DNA of 64,000 bases from Streptomyces himalayensis subsp. himalayensis (GTDB taxonomy: Bacteria > Actinomycetota > Actinomycetes > Streptomycetales > Streptomycetaceae), in contig NZ_JACEHE010000006.1 in assembly GCF_013778455.1 (NCBI RefSeq), forward strand, positions 1-64,000, written 5' to 3'. The notes beneath the pieces were generated by a model. That model was given only the letters and a program-made list of their open reading frames with translations. It did not search any database and had not been told where the DNA came from. Shown in pieces: positions 53,059 through 61,057 of the stretch; the stretch's first letter is position 1; each line of letters begins with the position of its first letter. The translations under genes were made by a program, and so were the position numbers.

Positions 53059-53643
53059 GTGTCTACGCTCAAGCACGCCCTCCGCAGGTCCCTCACGGCA
53101 GCCGCCCTCGCCGTCGTCACCGCCGCCACCTGCACCACCCCCGCCTCCGCCACCCCGTCCCAGGGCTAGATCAGCGGCTCCGGCACGGTGACCGACGACT
53201 GGTACAACGAGGGCACACTGTCCATGTACAACTACCGGACCACCTACGCCGTCGGGCTGTGGCAGCGCATTCTGTACGCGGAGGGCGCCTACTACCCTGT
53301 CGGCGGCGCCGGCTCGATCGTCACGCCGTTCCAGAAGCAGTGGATCGACTGCGACTTCGGCTCCGGCACGCGGATCGCCACCCAGGACCTGCAGAACCGC
53401 TGGGGCCTGGAGGCCGACGGCTACGTCGGCCCCCTCACGCTCGGCCGCGCCGACAACAACCTCGTCCTTATCGGCGACTACAACACCGCCACCCAGCTCG
53501 TCGAGTACCGGGGCCGGGCCCACACCGTGCAGTTCCTGCGGGTGAAGTCCAATGGCGCATACCAGTTCCGCCGCGTCGCGAGCGACGGCGTCACCGACGG
53601 CGGCTGGAACACGGCCTCGTACAGCACCCCGGGCCCCTGCTGA
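53059..53643 (+). pseudogene. Exported protein gene interrupted by an in-frame TAG
   Basis: From the GTG at 53059, after AAGGGAGAAC, a clear Sec signal peptide is read (LKHALRRSLTAAALAVVTAAT...ASAT). Codon 37 (53167-53169) is TAG. The same frame then continues without further stops to 53643 as a compact domain with a peptidoglycan-binding-like repeat (LQNRWGLEADGYVGPLTLGRADN) and aromatic-rich ends. Apart from the nonsense codon nothing looks decayed, so the mutation is recent, or the codon is read through. A GTG at 53188 could start the mature part without a signal. Confidence 0.72.
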
Positions 53644-53703
53644 CGCACCGGCCTCCCGGGCGGTGCGGCGGCGCCCAGTCACGGCACCGCACCGCCCGGC
53701 GCG

Positions 53704-54027
53704 ACTCTTGGGCAGGTCGGGTGCGACGTCGTACGCGCGGATACGGACGCTGACTCGCTCGCCCTCGTGGGCGCGGGCCTCAGTGAGTTCATCGGCGTCG
53801 CAGATGTCCTCGAGGTCAAGCCCGGCCGCGCGGGCGATGCGGTGCCGGGAGTGGACCTGCAGCCGATGCCGCTCGCCCTTCTGATGCACCATCCGCACCA
53901 GCGTCGCGTACTTCTTGGCCTGCTTCGGCTTGCCGGCGAACAGGTCCGCCAGCTCGCACCCGGCGGCTTCGGCAGCGGCCTCGATCGCCTCGGCCAACCG
54001 GGCGCCGGTCAGGAGCCGCGCGAGCAT
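53704..54027 (-). pseudogene. Fragment resembling a TrwC/MobF relaxase N-terminus
   Basis: About 108 residues from the ATG at 54027 with normal codon bias: GKPKQAKKYATLVRMVHQKG, HRIARAAGLDLEDI, and ERVSVRIRAYDVAPDLPKS. The last part resembles the region leading into the LPKS motif of actinobacterial conjugative relaxases. After this the pattern is lost. I read it as a leftover of an integrated conjugative element; an unrelated DNA-binding protein is possible. Confidence 0.4.
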
Positions 54028-54090
54028 CAAGTATGTGACGCCATGGCTCTCTCCACAGCGGTCCGAAGGCAGTGATCTTCTGAGCTGAGC

Positions 54091-54974
54091 TCAGGGCCGC
54101 TGCCGGAACGGGGCGAGCGTGGCGCGCACGAGGTCGGTGGCGCCCCAGTCGGGGTCGAACTGGGCGATCACGGCCAGGTGCTGGCGTAGTTGGAGGATCG
54201 GCATCCGTTCGCGCCAGTCGCGGTCGAGCCCGGTCAGCTCGGCGTACAGCTCGAAGAACACATGCGCCTCGGGCGGCGGCGCCGTCGTCCATAGGTGGGC
54301 CAGGTCGACCTCGGCCCACGTGTACGACACGGCCGGGTCGATCAGCGCGGGCCGCCCGTCGGGGTGGCCATGACGTTCAGCGCCCACAGGTCGCCGTGCG
54401 TCAGGCACGCAGGCCTGACCGGCAGCAGCTCGGGCAGCCGGTCGCACAGCCGCTCCAGCGCCGCCCGGTCCGCGGCGTCGAGCGCCTCCTGGACGCGACG
54501 CTCGCCGAGCCAGCGCAGCAGACGGTGCTGGGCGAAGAACTCGAACCCGTCGTCATTCCAGGTGTTGACCTGCCGACGGCGGCCCAGCCAGTTGTCCCGG
54601 TGCCACCCGAATCGGGGGTACCGCGTGGTGGTGTGCAGGTGGGCGAGCGCATACGCGAGCTGCTCCCAGAAGGCCTCCGTGCCCGGCCGGGGCTGCAGCA
54701 CGGACAGCACGAGCAGGTCGCGGTCCGTGAGGATGATCTCGGGCGTGGCGACGCCGCCCGCCTCGCGCAGCACGGTGAGCCCTTCGGCCTCCGCGGCGAA
54801 GGCGTCGTCCGACGGCGGCTCGCCGAACGCCTTGACGAACACCGACGTGCCGTCACCGCGGCGCGCGAGCCCCGCGGTCGCGGCGAGGCCTCCAGTGGCT
54901 GGCTCGACCGCGACGACGTCGGTCAGGTCGGCCGCGTGCAGGCGTTCGAGCAGGAAGGACGTCGCCTCCGTCAC
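54091..54974 (-). pseudogene. Fructosamine kinase family gene with one frameshift
   Basis: The ATG at 54974 opens a 210-residue frame: phosphotransferase N-lobe GDGTSVFVKAF, then LAHLHTTTRYPRFGWHRDNW and the catalytic loop LTHGDLWALNVMATP. The frame is lost near 54365 in a run of C residues. One base further on, DGRPALIDPAVSYTWAEVDLA carries the metal-binding Asp and continues to the natural end at 54091. A single missing C explains it. All motifs are present, so this is either a very recent inactivation or a sequencing error in a homopolymer. Confidence 0.82.
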
Positions 54975-55215
54975 GGGTGTGCTCCTCTCTGCTGGTCACG
55001 CAACATGGCATCAGGGCCGAGCCCGCGACGGCTCACTCACTGAGCCCAGCTGGACCGCGCGTCCTCAACGCCGCCCTGTCGAGCGCCTATCCGCGCGGCC
55101 TCTTAGCCAACTCCCGCTCGATACGGGCAACCTCCCGCGCCTGTGCAGCCTGCTCCCGCTCCAGATGCTGAGGAGCGCCGGCGCCGTCACTACCTGACCG
55201 TCCGCTCGCCACGCG
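54975..55215. other. Gene-free stretch
   Basis: No convincing gene. The minus-strand end near 55087 (REQAAQAREVARIERELAKR) looks like the tail of a helical protein, but no body precedes it. Confidence 0.4.
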
Positions 55216-55254
55216 CCGGAGCGACCTCGTTGCTGAGCCACGAGGTCGCTCCGG
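55216..55254 (-). terminator. Strong hairpin terminator of the GH5 gene
   Basis: CCGGAGCGACCTCGT (55216-55230) and ACGAGGTCGCTCCGG (55240-55254) form a perfect 15-bp stem with a 9-nt loop, 11 bp after the GH5 stop. There is no U-tract, as is usual in Streptomyces. Confidence 0.8.
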
Positions 55255-55265
55255 GGTCACGCCGG

Positions 55266-56300
55266 TTACTGCCTCCAGGCCCAGTGCAGGCGGTCCAGCC
55301 CGCTCTGGTTGTTCACCTTCAGGCTGAGGTCGGTGCCCGTGCCCTGGAGGGTGGTGAGGGAGTAGGTGTCTCCGTTGCGCAGGCCGGGCCAGTAGACCGA
55401 GCCCAGGCCCAGTTCGCGGATGGTGTCGGTGGCCGCCTGGATGTAGGCGATCTCGTTGGAGCCGTTGATCGGCCCGTTGTAGTTCAGGCCGGAGGTCATG
55501 GTGGCGCCGAACTCGTCCAGGATGGTGCGCGAGGCGCAGTCGCCGATGCGCTGCTTGAAGTCCTGCTTCCACTGGTCGACGCTGGTCCAGTCGGTGTGCC
55601 AGAAGCCGTAGTTGTGCAGGGCCAGCCGGGTGCCGTCGAGCCGGCTGTCGGCGCACACGGGCTTGACGTCCTCGCTGTACTTGAAGCCGCCGATGAGGAT
55701 CCGGTCGCGGGGCACGTTGCTGTGGGTGGTCACCCACTTCGCGGCGATGTCGCGCCACTCCTGGGAGGTGTAGCCGAACGGCTCGTTCATCGGCTCGAAG
55801 TACACCTTGGAGTTGCGCACGTACGAGGAGGTGATCCGGGCCCACATCTGGTCCCAGCTCGCCTGGTTGTCGATCTTGCCGTCCTTGGCGTTGTCGGCCT
55901 CCCAGTAGCCCAGGATGACCTTGAAGCCCTGGTCGGTGGCGGCGTCGATCGCTCCCCGGTACGACTTCCAGAAGGGGCCGTTCACGGAGGTGGGGTTGAC
56001 GGGCAGCCGGACGGTGTTGGCGCCGAGCTTGGCGAACCCGTCGATGATCGCCTCGGACTTGGCGTAGACGGTGGCGTAACTGTCGGAGGTGGACAGGCCC
56101 GAGGGCACGACCGCGTCATCGGCGTAGTTGTCGCGCGGGTCGGCCCAGTTGACCCCGTGGAAGTCGCTGACGGGCGGCACCGCCGCTTCGGGGGAGGCGG
56201 GCGAGGCGGATGCGGGGGAGGCGAGTGCTCCGCCGAATGCCGTGACGCAGGCCAGCAATGCACTGAGGCAAGCTGTCCGGCGATGGTTCTTTCGTGACAC
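55266..56300 (-). CDS. Secreted glycoside hydrolase family 5 enzyme
   Basis: 344 residues from the GTG at 56300 with AAAGGGA upstream. A Sec signal peptide is clear (RKNHRRTACLSALLACVTAFGGALASPASA). The catalytic domain shows GANTVRLPV, the acid/base Glu in YFEPMNEPFGY (about residue 160) and the nucleophile Glu in ILDEFGA (about residue 253). It should hydrolyse a beta-1,4-linked glucan or mannan outside the cell. No carbohydrate-binding module is attached. A longer in-frame start exists at 56372 but would precede the signal peptide. It is monocistronic with its own terminator. Confidence 0.9.
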   Translation of the reverse strand: MSRKNHRRTACLSALLACVTAFGGALASPASASPASPEAAVPPVSDFHGVNWADPRDNYADDAVVPSGLSTSDSYATVYAKSEAIIDGFAKLGANTVRLPVNPTSVNGPFWKSYRGAIDAATDQGFKVILGYWEADNAKDGKIDNQASWDQMWARITSSYVRNSKVYFEPMNEPFGYTSQEWRDIAAKWVTTHSNVPRDRILIGGFKYSEDVKPVCADSRLDGTRLALHNYGFWHTDWTSVDQWKQDFKQRIGDCASRTILDEFGATMTSGLNYNGPINGSNEIAYIQAATDTIRELGLGSVYWPGLRNGDTYSLTTLQGTGTDLSLKVNNQSGLDRLHWAWRQ

Positions 56301-56535
56301 GACATCCCTTTCTGAACAGTTGCGCTCGCGAACCCTCGCGGACGCAGACCGGCGGCTGGATGGCTCCCGCAAACTAGAAGAGGACTCGAACAGAGGTCAA
56401 CACATCTGCACACAAAGTTTCATTCAGGAGCCGGGCACCGGCGGAGCGTGAGCCTGGCGGCGACGGCATCGGGAGGACAGCGCGGGCGCGGCACCCTGGA
56501 AGAAGAGAAGGTGTGAGGGCGAGAGAGGAGGCGTG

Positions 56536-57513
56536 ATGCGGACCAGCGACGAGATCTATCACCGGGTCCGCTGGGACCCGCGGTTCGACCCGGCCCGGTT
56601 CGTGCTGGGGATCAGCCAGCGTGGGGACGCCCCCAAGCGCATCGCGCTGACCTCCTTCGTACCCGGGGGCGACATCCCATGGCACCGGGTGGTGTTCATC
56701 GAGGCGGACGGCGAGGTGGTCTGGGACCGGGCCACTGGTGTGGACCGCATCGACGCGTCGAGCGCCGGCCGGGTGCGGGGCCCGCTCCGCCTGCGGGCCC
56801 CGGAGGGCCGGTACGCGTCGGACCACTACGGTGACCAATACGGTCTGGAAGCCGAAGTGAGCCGCGACCCGGACTACGGCCGGAGCGAGCCCACCGCCGC
56901 CCTGGACGTACACCCGACCCCCCGTACGGCGGTGGCCTGGATCCCGCCTTCGGAGCTGTGGCCGCCGATCCAGGACATCCGCAGGGATTACGATCCACAG
57001 CTCCACCGCTGGCCGCCGCACGTCAATCTGCTCTTCGGCTTCGTGCCCGAGTCCGACTTCGAGCGGGCGGCGCCCCTGCTCGCCGCGGCAACGGCCGAGA
57101 CGCCGGTCTTCACGGCCCGGCTGGACGGGGTGCGCACCTTTCGACACCGGGCGTACTTCACCGTGTGGCTCGACCCTGCGGCGGCCGGCGAGGCACCGTG
57201 GGCGGGCCTGTGCCGCGCGCTGCAGCAGCGGTTTCCGCGCTGTCGTGGGCGCGGGAAGAGTTTCACCCCGCATCTGTCCTTGGGCCGGACCAGGGATCCG
57301 CAGTGGGTCGCCGCCGACTGTGCCGCCCGGCTCGACACGATGACTGCGACGGTATGGGAGCTCGTCCTGCTCGCGCGCAGGAGCGATGGGCCGATGCGGC
57401 CGCGGGCCACCGTCGCTCTGGGCACGGGCGAGATGCGCTGGCTGCCCGAGCCGGGCCCCGGTGCGCCGGGCGCGGAGGACACGGCCTGGCTCTCCGAGCT
57501 CACCGACAGGTGA
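56536..57513 (+). CDS. MJ1316 (DUF504) domain fused to a 2H phosphoesterase
   Basis: About 325 residues; ATG at 56536 (or the adjoining GTG at 56533) after GAGAGAGGAGG. Residues of about 1-80 match the MJ1316/DUF504 RNA cyclic-group end-recognition domain ([39 protein letters not shown]). Residues of about 150-310 match the 2'-5' RNA ligase / cyclic phosphodiesterase (2H) superfamily, with its two histidine motifs HVNLLF and HLSL. The combination points to recognition and processing of RNA ends with 2',3'-cyclic phosphates, that is, repair or sensing of cleaved RNA. A PIN toxin lies directly downstream. Confidence 0.82.
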   Translation: MRTSDEIYHRVRWDPRFDPARFVLGISQRGDAPKRIALTSFVPGGDIPWHRVVFIEADGEVVWDRATGVDRIDASSAGRVRGPLRLRAPEGRYASDHYGDQYGLEAEVSRDPDYGRSEPTAALDVHPTPRTAVAWIPPSELWPPIQDIRRDYDPQLHRWPPHVNLLFGFVPESDFERAAPLLAAATAETPVFTARLDGVRTFRHRAYFTVWLDPAAAGEAPWAGLCRALQQRFPRCRGRGKSFTPHLSLGRTRDPQWVAADCAARLDTMTATVWELVLLARRSDGPMRPRATVALGTGEMRWLPEPGPGAPGAEDTAWLSELTDR

Positions 57514-57522
57514 GGCAGAGAG

Positions 57523-57539
57523 CCGCCCGGATCGGGCGG
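57523..57539 (+). terminator. Short hairpin after the MJ1316-2H gene
   Basis: CCGCCCG and CGGGCGG form a 7-bp stem with a 3-nt loop, 10 bp after the stop and immediately before the toxin-antitoxin operator. Confidence 0.6.
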
Positions 57540-57540
57540 T

Positions 57541-57559
57541 TGTAGTACTTTGTACTACA
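57541..57559 (+). promoter_or_regulatory. Palindromic operator overlapping the antitoxin start
   Basis: TGTAGTAC-TTT-GTACTACA is a perfect 8-bp inverted repeat whose last base is the A of the antitoxin ATG. There is no room for a ribosome site, suggesting a leaderless transcript. The position fits autorepression by the Phd-PIN complex. Confidence 0.75.
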
Positions 57560-57819
57560 TGGAAACGACCGCGCGAGAGTTCAACCAGAACGCCTCAAGA
57601 ATCCTCGCCGCTGCCGAACGCGGCGAGCGCATCACAGTGATCAAGAACGGACGGCCGGTCGCCATACTGTCTCCGGTGGGCGACGAGAACGGCGAGCGCA
57701 TCGCCGCGTACCCGACAGACCCCATGGGCGAGGACGACGAGGCCCCCGTTTTCCGCAGCGGATCCGCCGTTGACTGGTCAGCGGGACGTGGCGACTACCT
57801 GCAGGGGTTCAGCGAGTGA
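57559..57819 (+). CDS. Phd/YefM-family antitoxin
   Basis: 86 residues. The N-terminal Phd/YefM DNA-binding fold is clear: TTAREFNQNASRILAAAERGERITVIKNGRPVAIL (positions 3-37). The C-terminal half is acidic and disordered, as expected for the toxin-neutralising part (DPMGEDDEAPVFRSGSAVDW). The ATG at 57559 lies at the edge of the operator palindrome. The stop overlaps the toxin GTG by 4 bp. It represses its own promoter together with the toxin in this family. Confidence 0.9.
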   Translation: METTAREFNQNASRILAAAERGERITVIKNGRPVAILSPVGDENGERIAAYPTDPMGEDDEAPVFRSGSAVDWSAGRGDYLQGFSE

Positions 57820-58244
57820 CCGTCCTGATCGCCGACACGTCGGGACTGTACGCGTACTACGACGGAAGCGACCCAGAGCACCGGCAGTGCCGCAAGGCGG
57901 TGGCCGCCGCAGCCCACTTGGTCGTGACGCCTCTGGTGCTGGCCGAGCTCGACTATCTGCTGAGCACGCGGATCGGCCCCGAGGCAGCACATGGTGCGCT
58001 CGCCCACATTCGCGACCGCGTTGCCGTTCGGCGGTACGCAGTGCCCGAGATCGAGCCGCACCTGTCGACCGCGCTGGTGACGATGCGGCGGCATCCGCAG
58101 ATCGGCCTCACGGACACCATGAACGTGGTCATGGCATCCCAGTACCACACGGACTCGATCCTGACTCTGGACCGCCGACACTTCCGGATGGTGCGCCCCC
58201 TGACCGGGCACACGGCGTTTCTTCTGTGGCCCGACGATCTCTGA
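57816..58244 (+). CDS. PIN-domain (VapC-like) ribonuclease toxin
   Basis: 142 residues, GTG start coupled to the antitoxin. The four PIN acidic residues are in place: Asp7 (IADTSG), Glu44 (LAELDY), Asp100 (LTDTMN) and Asp119 (TLDRRHF), so it should be an active Mg-dependent endoribonuclease. PIN toxins with Phd-type antitoxins cut tRNA or rRNA. The RNA-end-processing protein encoded just upstream makes a functional link conceivable. Confidence 0.9.
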   Translation: MTVLIADTSGLYAYYDGSDPEHRQCRKAVAAAAHLVVTPLVLAELDYLLSTRIGPEAAHGALAHIRDRVAVRRYAVPEIEPHLSTALVTMRRHPQIGLTDTMNVVMASQYHTDSILTLDRRHFRMVRPLTGHTAFLLWPDDL

Positions 58245-58366
58245 CACCTGCGGGATAACTGTCAGCTCCTGCCGGTGACTGCCACTACGTGCTCGGTTGT
58301 ACACGGGTGGTGTCAGCGACGCGTCGCCGAATTCAGGCAGCCACCGGGTTGCCTCGCCCGCCCGTG

Positions 58367-60574
58367 TCAGCGCCGCCGCCTGCCTCCCCTCCGTGCCCCC
58401 CGGCCCCTGCCGTGCGGCCCCTGCTGGACGATGCGGCCGATGCGTGCGCTCGGCTTGCGCAGCGCGCGCCCGGCGACGGTCCTGAGTTCCGCGATGCCCG
58501 CCCGGTCCGGGTGGCGGGAGGCGAGAGCTGCCTCGAGAGTGTCCCGGGCCTGTGGGCCCTGGCTGCGCAGCATCTCGATCACCCCGTCAGGACCGGCCGC
58601 TTCAAGGAGCTGAAGCAGGCTCTCGGCGACCATGAGCCGCGCCTCCGGCTCGGTCAGGTCCTCGGCGTCGAGGATGTCCCGGCGTACCAGGACGCTGAGT
58701 GCGGTGGGGGCCAGCGACGGATCCGTACGCAGGCTTCGCAGCAGGGTCTCGCCGTCGTCGAGCGCCTCGACGAGGGCGTCCAGCATGGCTTCGGCGCGGG
58801 TGCGGAACGGCATGGCCCGTACCGCATCGGTGAGCTGCTCCACCGCTGCGCGCGGGTCGCCCGCTGCGTGTGGAACCCCCGCTGCACAAGGATCGCCCGC
58901 TGCCTGCGCGTCGTCGGCTGCCTGCGCATCGTCCGCTGCCTGCGAGTCGCAGTGGGCCGCGATCCACGCGGCGAGCTCCGCGCGGGCCGATTCCGGGTCG
59001 TAGTGGTCGACGAGGACGCCCAGCAGACCCGCCGCGGGAGCCTGCGTGAGTTCTCCGACCAGCGGGGCGTCCCGGCCTTCCGCCAGCAGCCGCCGGCGTA
59101 CGGAGTCCGTTCCGAGCTCGGTGAGCTGAATCAACTCGACTGGCCCCGCGGTCAGTTCGGCTCTCAGCTGCTCGGCCCGCTCGGCGGCGGCACCCTCGTC
59201 CGGGGCGGCGGCGCCGAGTAGCTGCGCGACCTCCAGCGGCATCCCGGCGGGTGGCAGCTCGGGGATCTCCTCGTCCAGAGGCACGTCCAGCGGCACGTCC
59301 AGCGCCACGTCCAGGAACACCCGGTCGGCCATGTCCCGGTGGCGTGCGACGGCTCCCAGGTCCTCCAGTGCTGCCAGCACCGTCCGCAGATCGCGGTCGG
59401 CGTGTTCGGACCATATCGAGTGCCCGCCGAAGCCGCCCAGCTGGAAGCCGGTCCGGTCCCTGATGGCGAGGTGGACGGAGTCCCGCAGCCGGGGCCACGG
59501 CATGGGGTGCGGCAGGCTGTAGAGGGTGGCCAGGACATCGGGCAGGACGTCGTCGCAGGCATCGAAGAGCATGGATTCCACATGCCAGCCGCTGCGCGGG
59601 CCGATCAGTGGCCTGCGCAGTTCCAAGAACGCTTCGAAAGCACGCCGCCACAGTGCCAGGGGGTCCCTCAGCAGCGGCTCGGCCTTTGCCACCGCGTACA
59701 GCCGTCCCTTGGCGACCCGTACCAGCCTGGCCGTCTTCGCCCACTCCAGTACGAGGCCGAGGCGCGGCAGGTCCCCGGAGGAACGGACCCCGGCGGTGGC
59801 ATCGCCGGTGCCCAGCTGTTCGACGAGTTCGCGCGCATCAGCCAGGCGCAGCCTGCCGGTGCCGGTGAGCGCCCGGCCGTCCCGCCCGGCCCACTCGGTC
59901 AGGCCACGCAGCCACCCCAGCACCGGCGACCGCTCGGCCTGCTCACGCAGCACATCGTCGCCGGGCAGGGTGACGGGCAGCTGCGGCTCGGCCCGGGACA
60001 CGGGCCCGAGGCCGCGCCTCAGGTGCCGCTGGACGATGGCGTCCAGGACGTCACGATCGTGGGGCACCTCGCCGCGCTGCGCCCGCTCCACGAAGTCCTG
60101 CATGGCCTGCTCGTCGTGAACGTCGACGCCCTGCTCGGCGGCGGTGGTGACCCAGAACTTCGACAAGCCCCAGCGACTGCGGTCGGCCATCTCATCTGGA
60201 TAGCGGGGTGCCGCGGCATCCACGGCCGCCAGGCACTCGGCGAGGGTTGCGCCCCGGGGATCTGCGAGGTGGGCGGCGTTCAGGTAGCGGAGCAGGGCGC
60301 GCAGGGTGCCCGGGGCGTCGGCCAATTCCTCATCGGGCAGTACGGTGACCGTCCGGGGTAGCCACTCCAGCAGGAATTCGTCGACGTGGCGCGGTTCCCA
60401 CAGTCCCAGTCTGCCGTCAGGTGTGCCGCGGTGGCGGTAGTCCAGCGCGGCTTCGGCGACGAACATATCGGCGTCCAGGCCCTCCTCTCGGGCCCACCGC
60501 TCGAACCGGTCGAGGAGCAGGCTGGACGCCGCCTCGTACTCGTCCTCTTCCTCGGGTTCGAAGATCATCCGCAT
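58367..60574 (-). CDS. Large conserved-looking protein of unknown function
   Basis: 735 residues; the ATG at 60574 (or 60568) follows no strong ribosome site. The protein is mostly helical, with Leu/Ala/Glu-rich segments and no transmembrane helix, signal or recognised motif. The N-terminal part contains YEAASSLLLDRFERWAREEG and many Arg/Asp pairs. Residues of about 420-440 carry a DVALDVPLDVPLD repeat and residues of about 545-570 a QAADD/QAAGD repeat, both from small DNA repeats. The C-terminus is Arg/Gly-rich (GRGRGARRGGRRRR) and may bind nucleic acid. Codon bias is strong, so it is real; I do not recognise the family. Confidence 0.75.
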   Translation of the reverse strand: MRMIFEPEEEDEYEAASSLLLDRFERWAREEGLDADMFVAEAALDYRHRGTPDGRLGLWEPRHVDEFLLEWLPRTVTVLPDEELADAPGTLRALLRYLNAAHLADPRGATLAECLAAVDAAAPRYPDEMADRSRWGLSKFWVTTAAEQGVDVHDEQAMQDFVERAQRGEVPHDRDVLDAIVQRHLRRGLGPVSRAEPQLPVTLPGDDVLREQAERSPVLGWLRGLTEWAGRDGRALTGTGRLRLADARELVEQLGTGDATAGVRSSGDLPRLGLVLEWAKTARLVRVAKGRLYAVAKAEPLLRDPLALWRRAFEAFLELRRPLIGPRSGWHVESMLFDACDDVLPDVLATLYSLPHPMPWPRLRDSVHLAIRDRTGFQLGGFGGHSIWSEHADRDLRTVLAALEDLGAVARHRDMADRVFLDVALDVPLDVPLDEEIPELPPAGMPLEVAQLLGAAAPDEGAAAERAEQLRAELTAGPVELIQLTELGTDSVRRRLLAEGRDAPLVGELTQAPAAGLLGVLVDHYDPESARAELAAWIAAHCDSQAADDAQAADDAQAAGDPCAAGVPHAAGDPRAAVEQLTDAVRAMPFRTRAEAMLDALVEALDDGETLLRSLRTDPSLAPTALSVLVRRDILDAEDLTEPEARLMVAESLLQLLEAAGPDGVIEMLRSQGPQARDTLEAALASRHPDRAGIAELRTVAGRALRKPSARIGRIVQQGPHGRGRGARRGGRRRR

Positions 60575-60710
60575 GAGGAACCAGCCTTGCCTTTCGCCGT
60601 ACGCAGTCCGTCCTCTCACGCTATCGGCCTTGCATCGGCAAGGTCGTGTTTGCGGTTCGGCCAACGGACGACGGGCTGCCTCACAACCGGCGAGACACCC
60701 TGGAGCCGCG

Positions 60711-60789
60711 GCACGGCCGACACGGCCCACGGCATGGCGGACACAGCCCGCGGCACGGCCGACACGGCGGACACGGCCGACACGGCGGT
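60711..60789. repeat. Imperfect GGCCGACACGGC tandem repeat in the intergenic region
   Basis: About 79 bp made of irregular 9- and 15-bp units around GACACGGCC and GGCATGGCGG. It lies in the 483-bp gap between the divergent unknown gene and the PucR gene, which otherwise shows no gene. A similar low-complexity pattern occurs inside the methyltransferase gene at 580-650. Confidence 0.65.
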
Positions 60790-61057
60790 GCTTCCCGTGC
60801 GCCTGCCACCACGTCGGGCCAGCGGAGCCCGGGGGCACCCGGGGGCTCCGACCGACACTGCTTGCCCGACCGTCCCCGTTGCCCGACCCGTTAGCATCTG
60901 TGCGGATGGCACGGCTGACACGCGCATCGACTCAGCGCTGCGTTCACTGCATGCTTCCCACCCCACGGCGCGGGCCGGCACGGCGCACGGCGCACGGCGC
61001 TTACCAGGCCATCAACCACATGAGCCAGGGCCACCAAACCGAGCAAAGGCGCCGACC

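Noticed and set aside
55087..55845. Minus-strand frame under the GH5 gene ending in a Lys/Arg-rich helix
   Set aside because: The body is out of frame with the glycosidase; only about 25 terminal residues look natural, too little for a gene.
60711..60789. Possible CRISPR-like array
   Set aside because: Units are 9-15 bp, irregular and without unique spacers; it is a simple imperfect tandem repeat.
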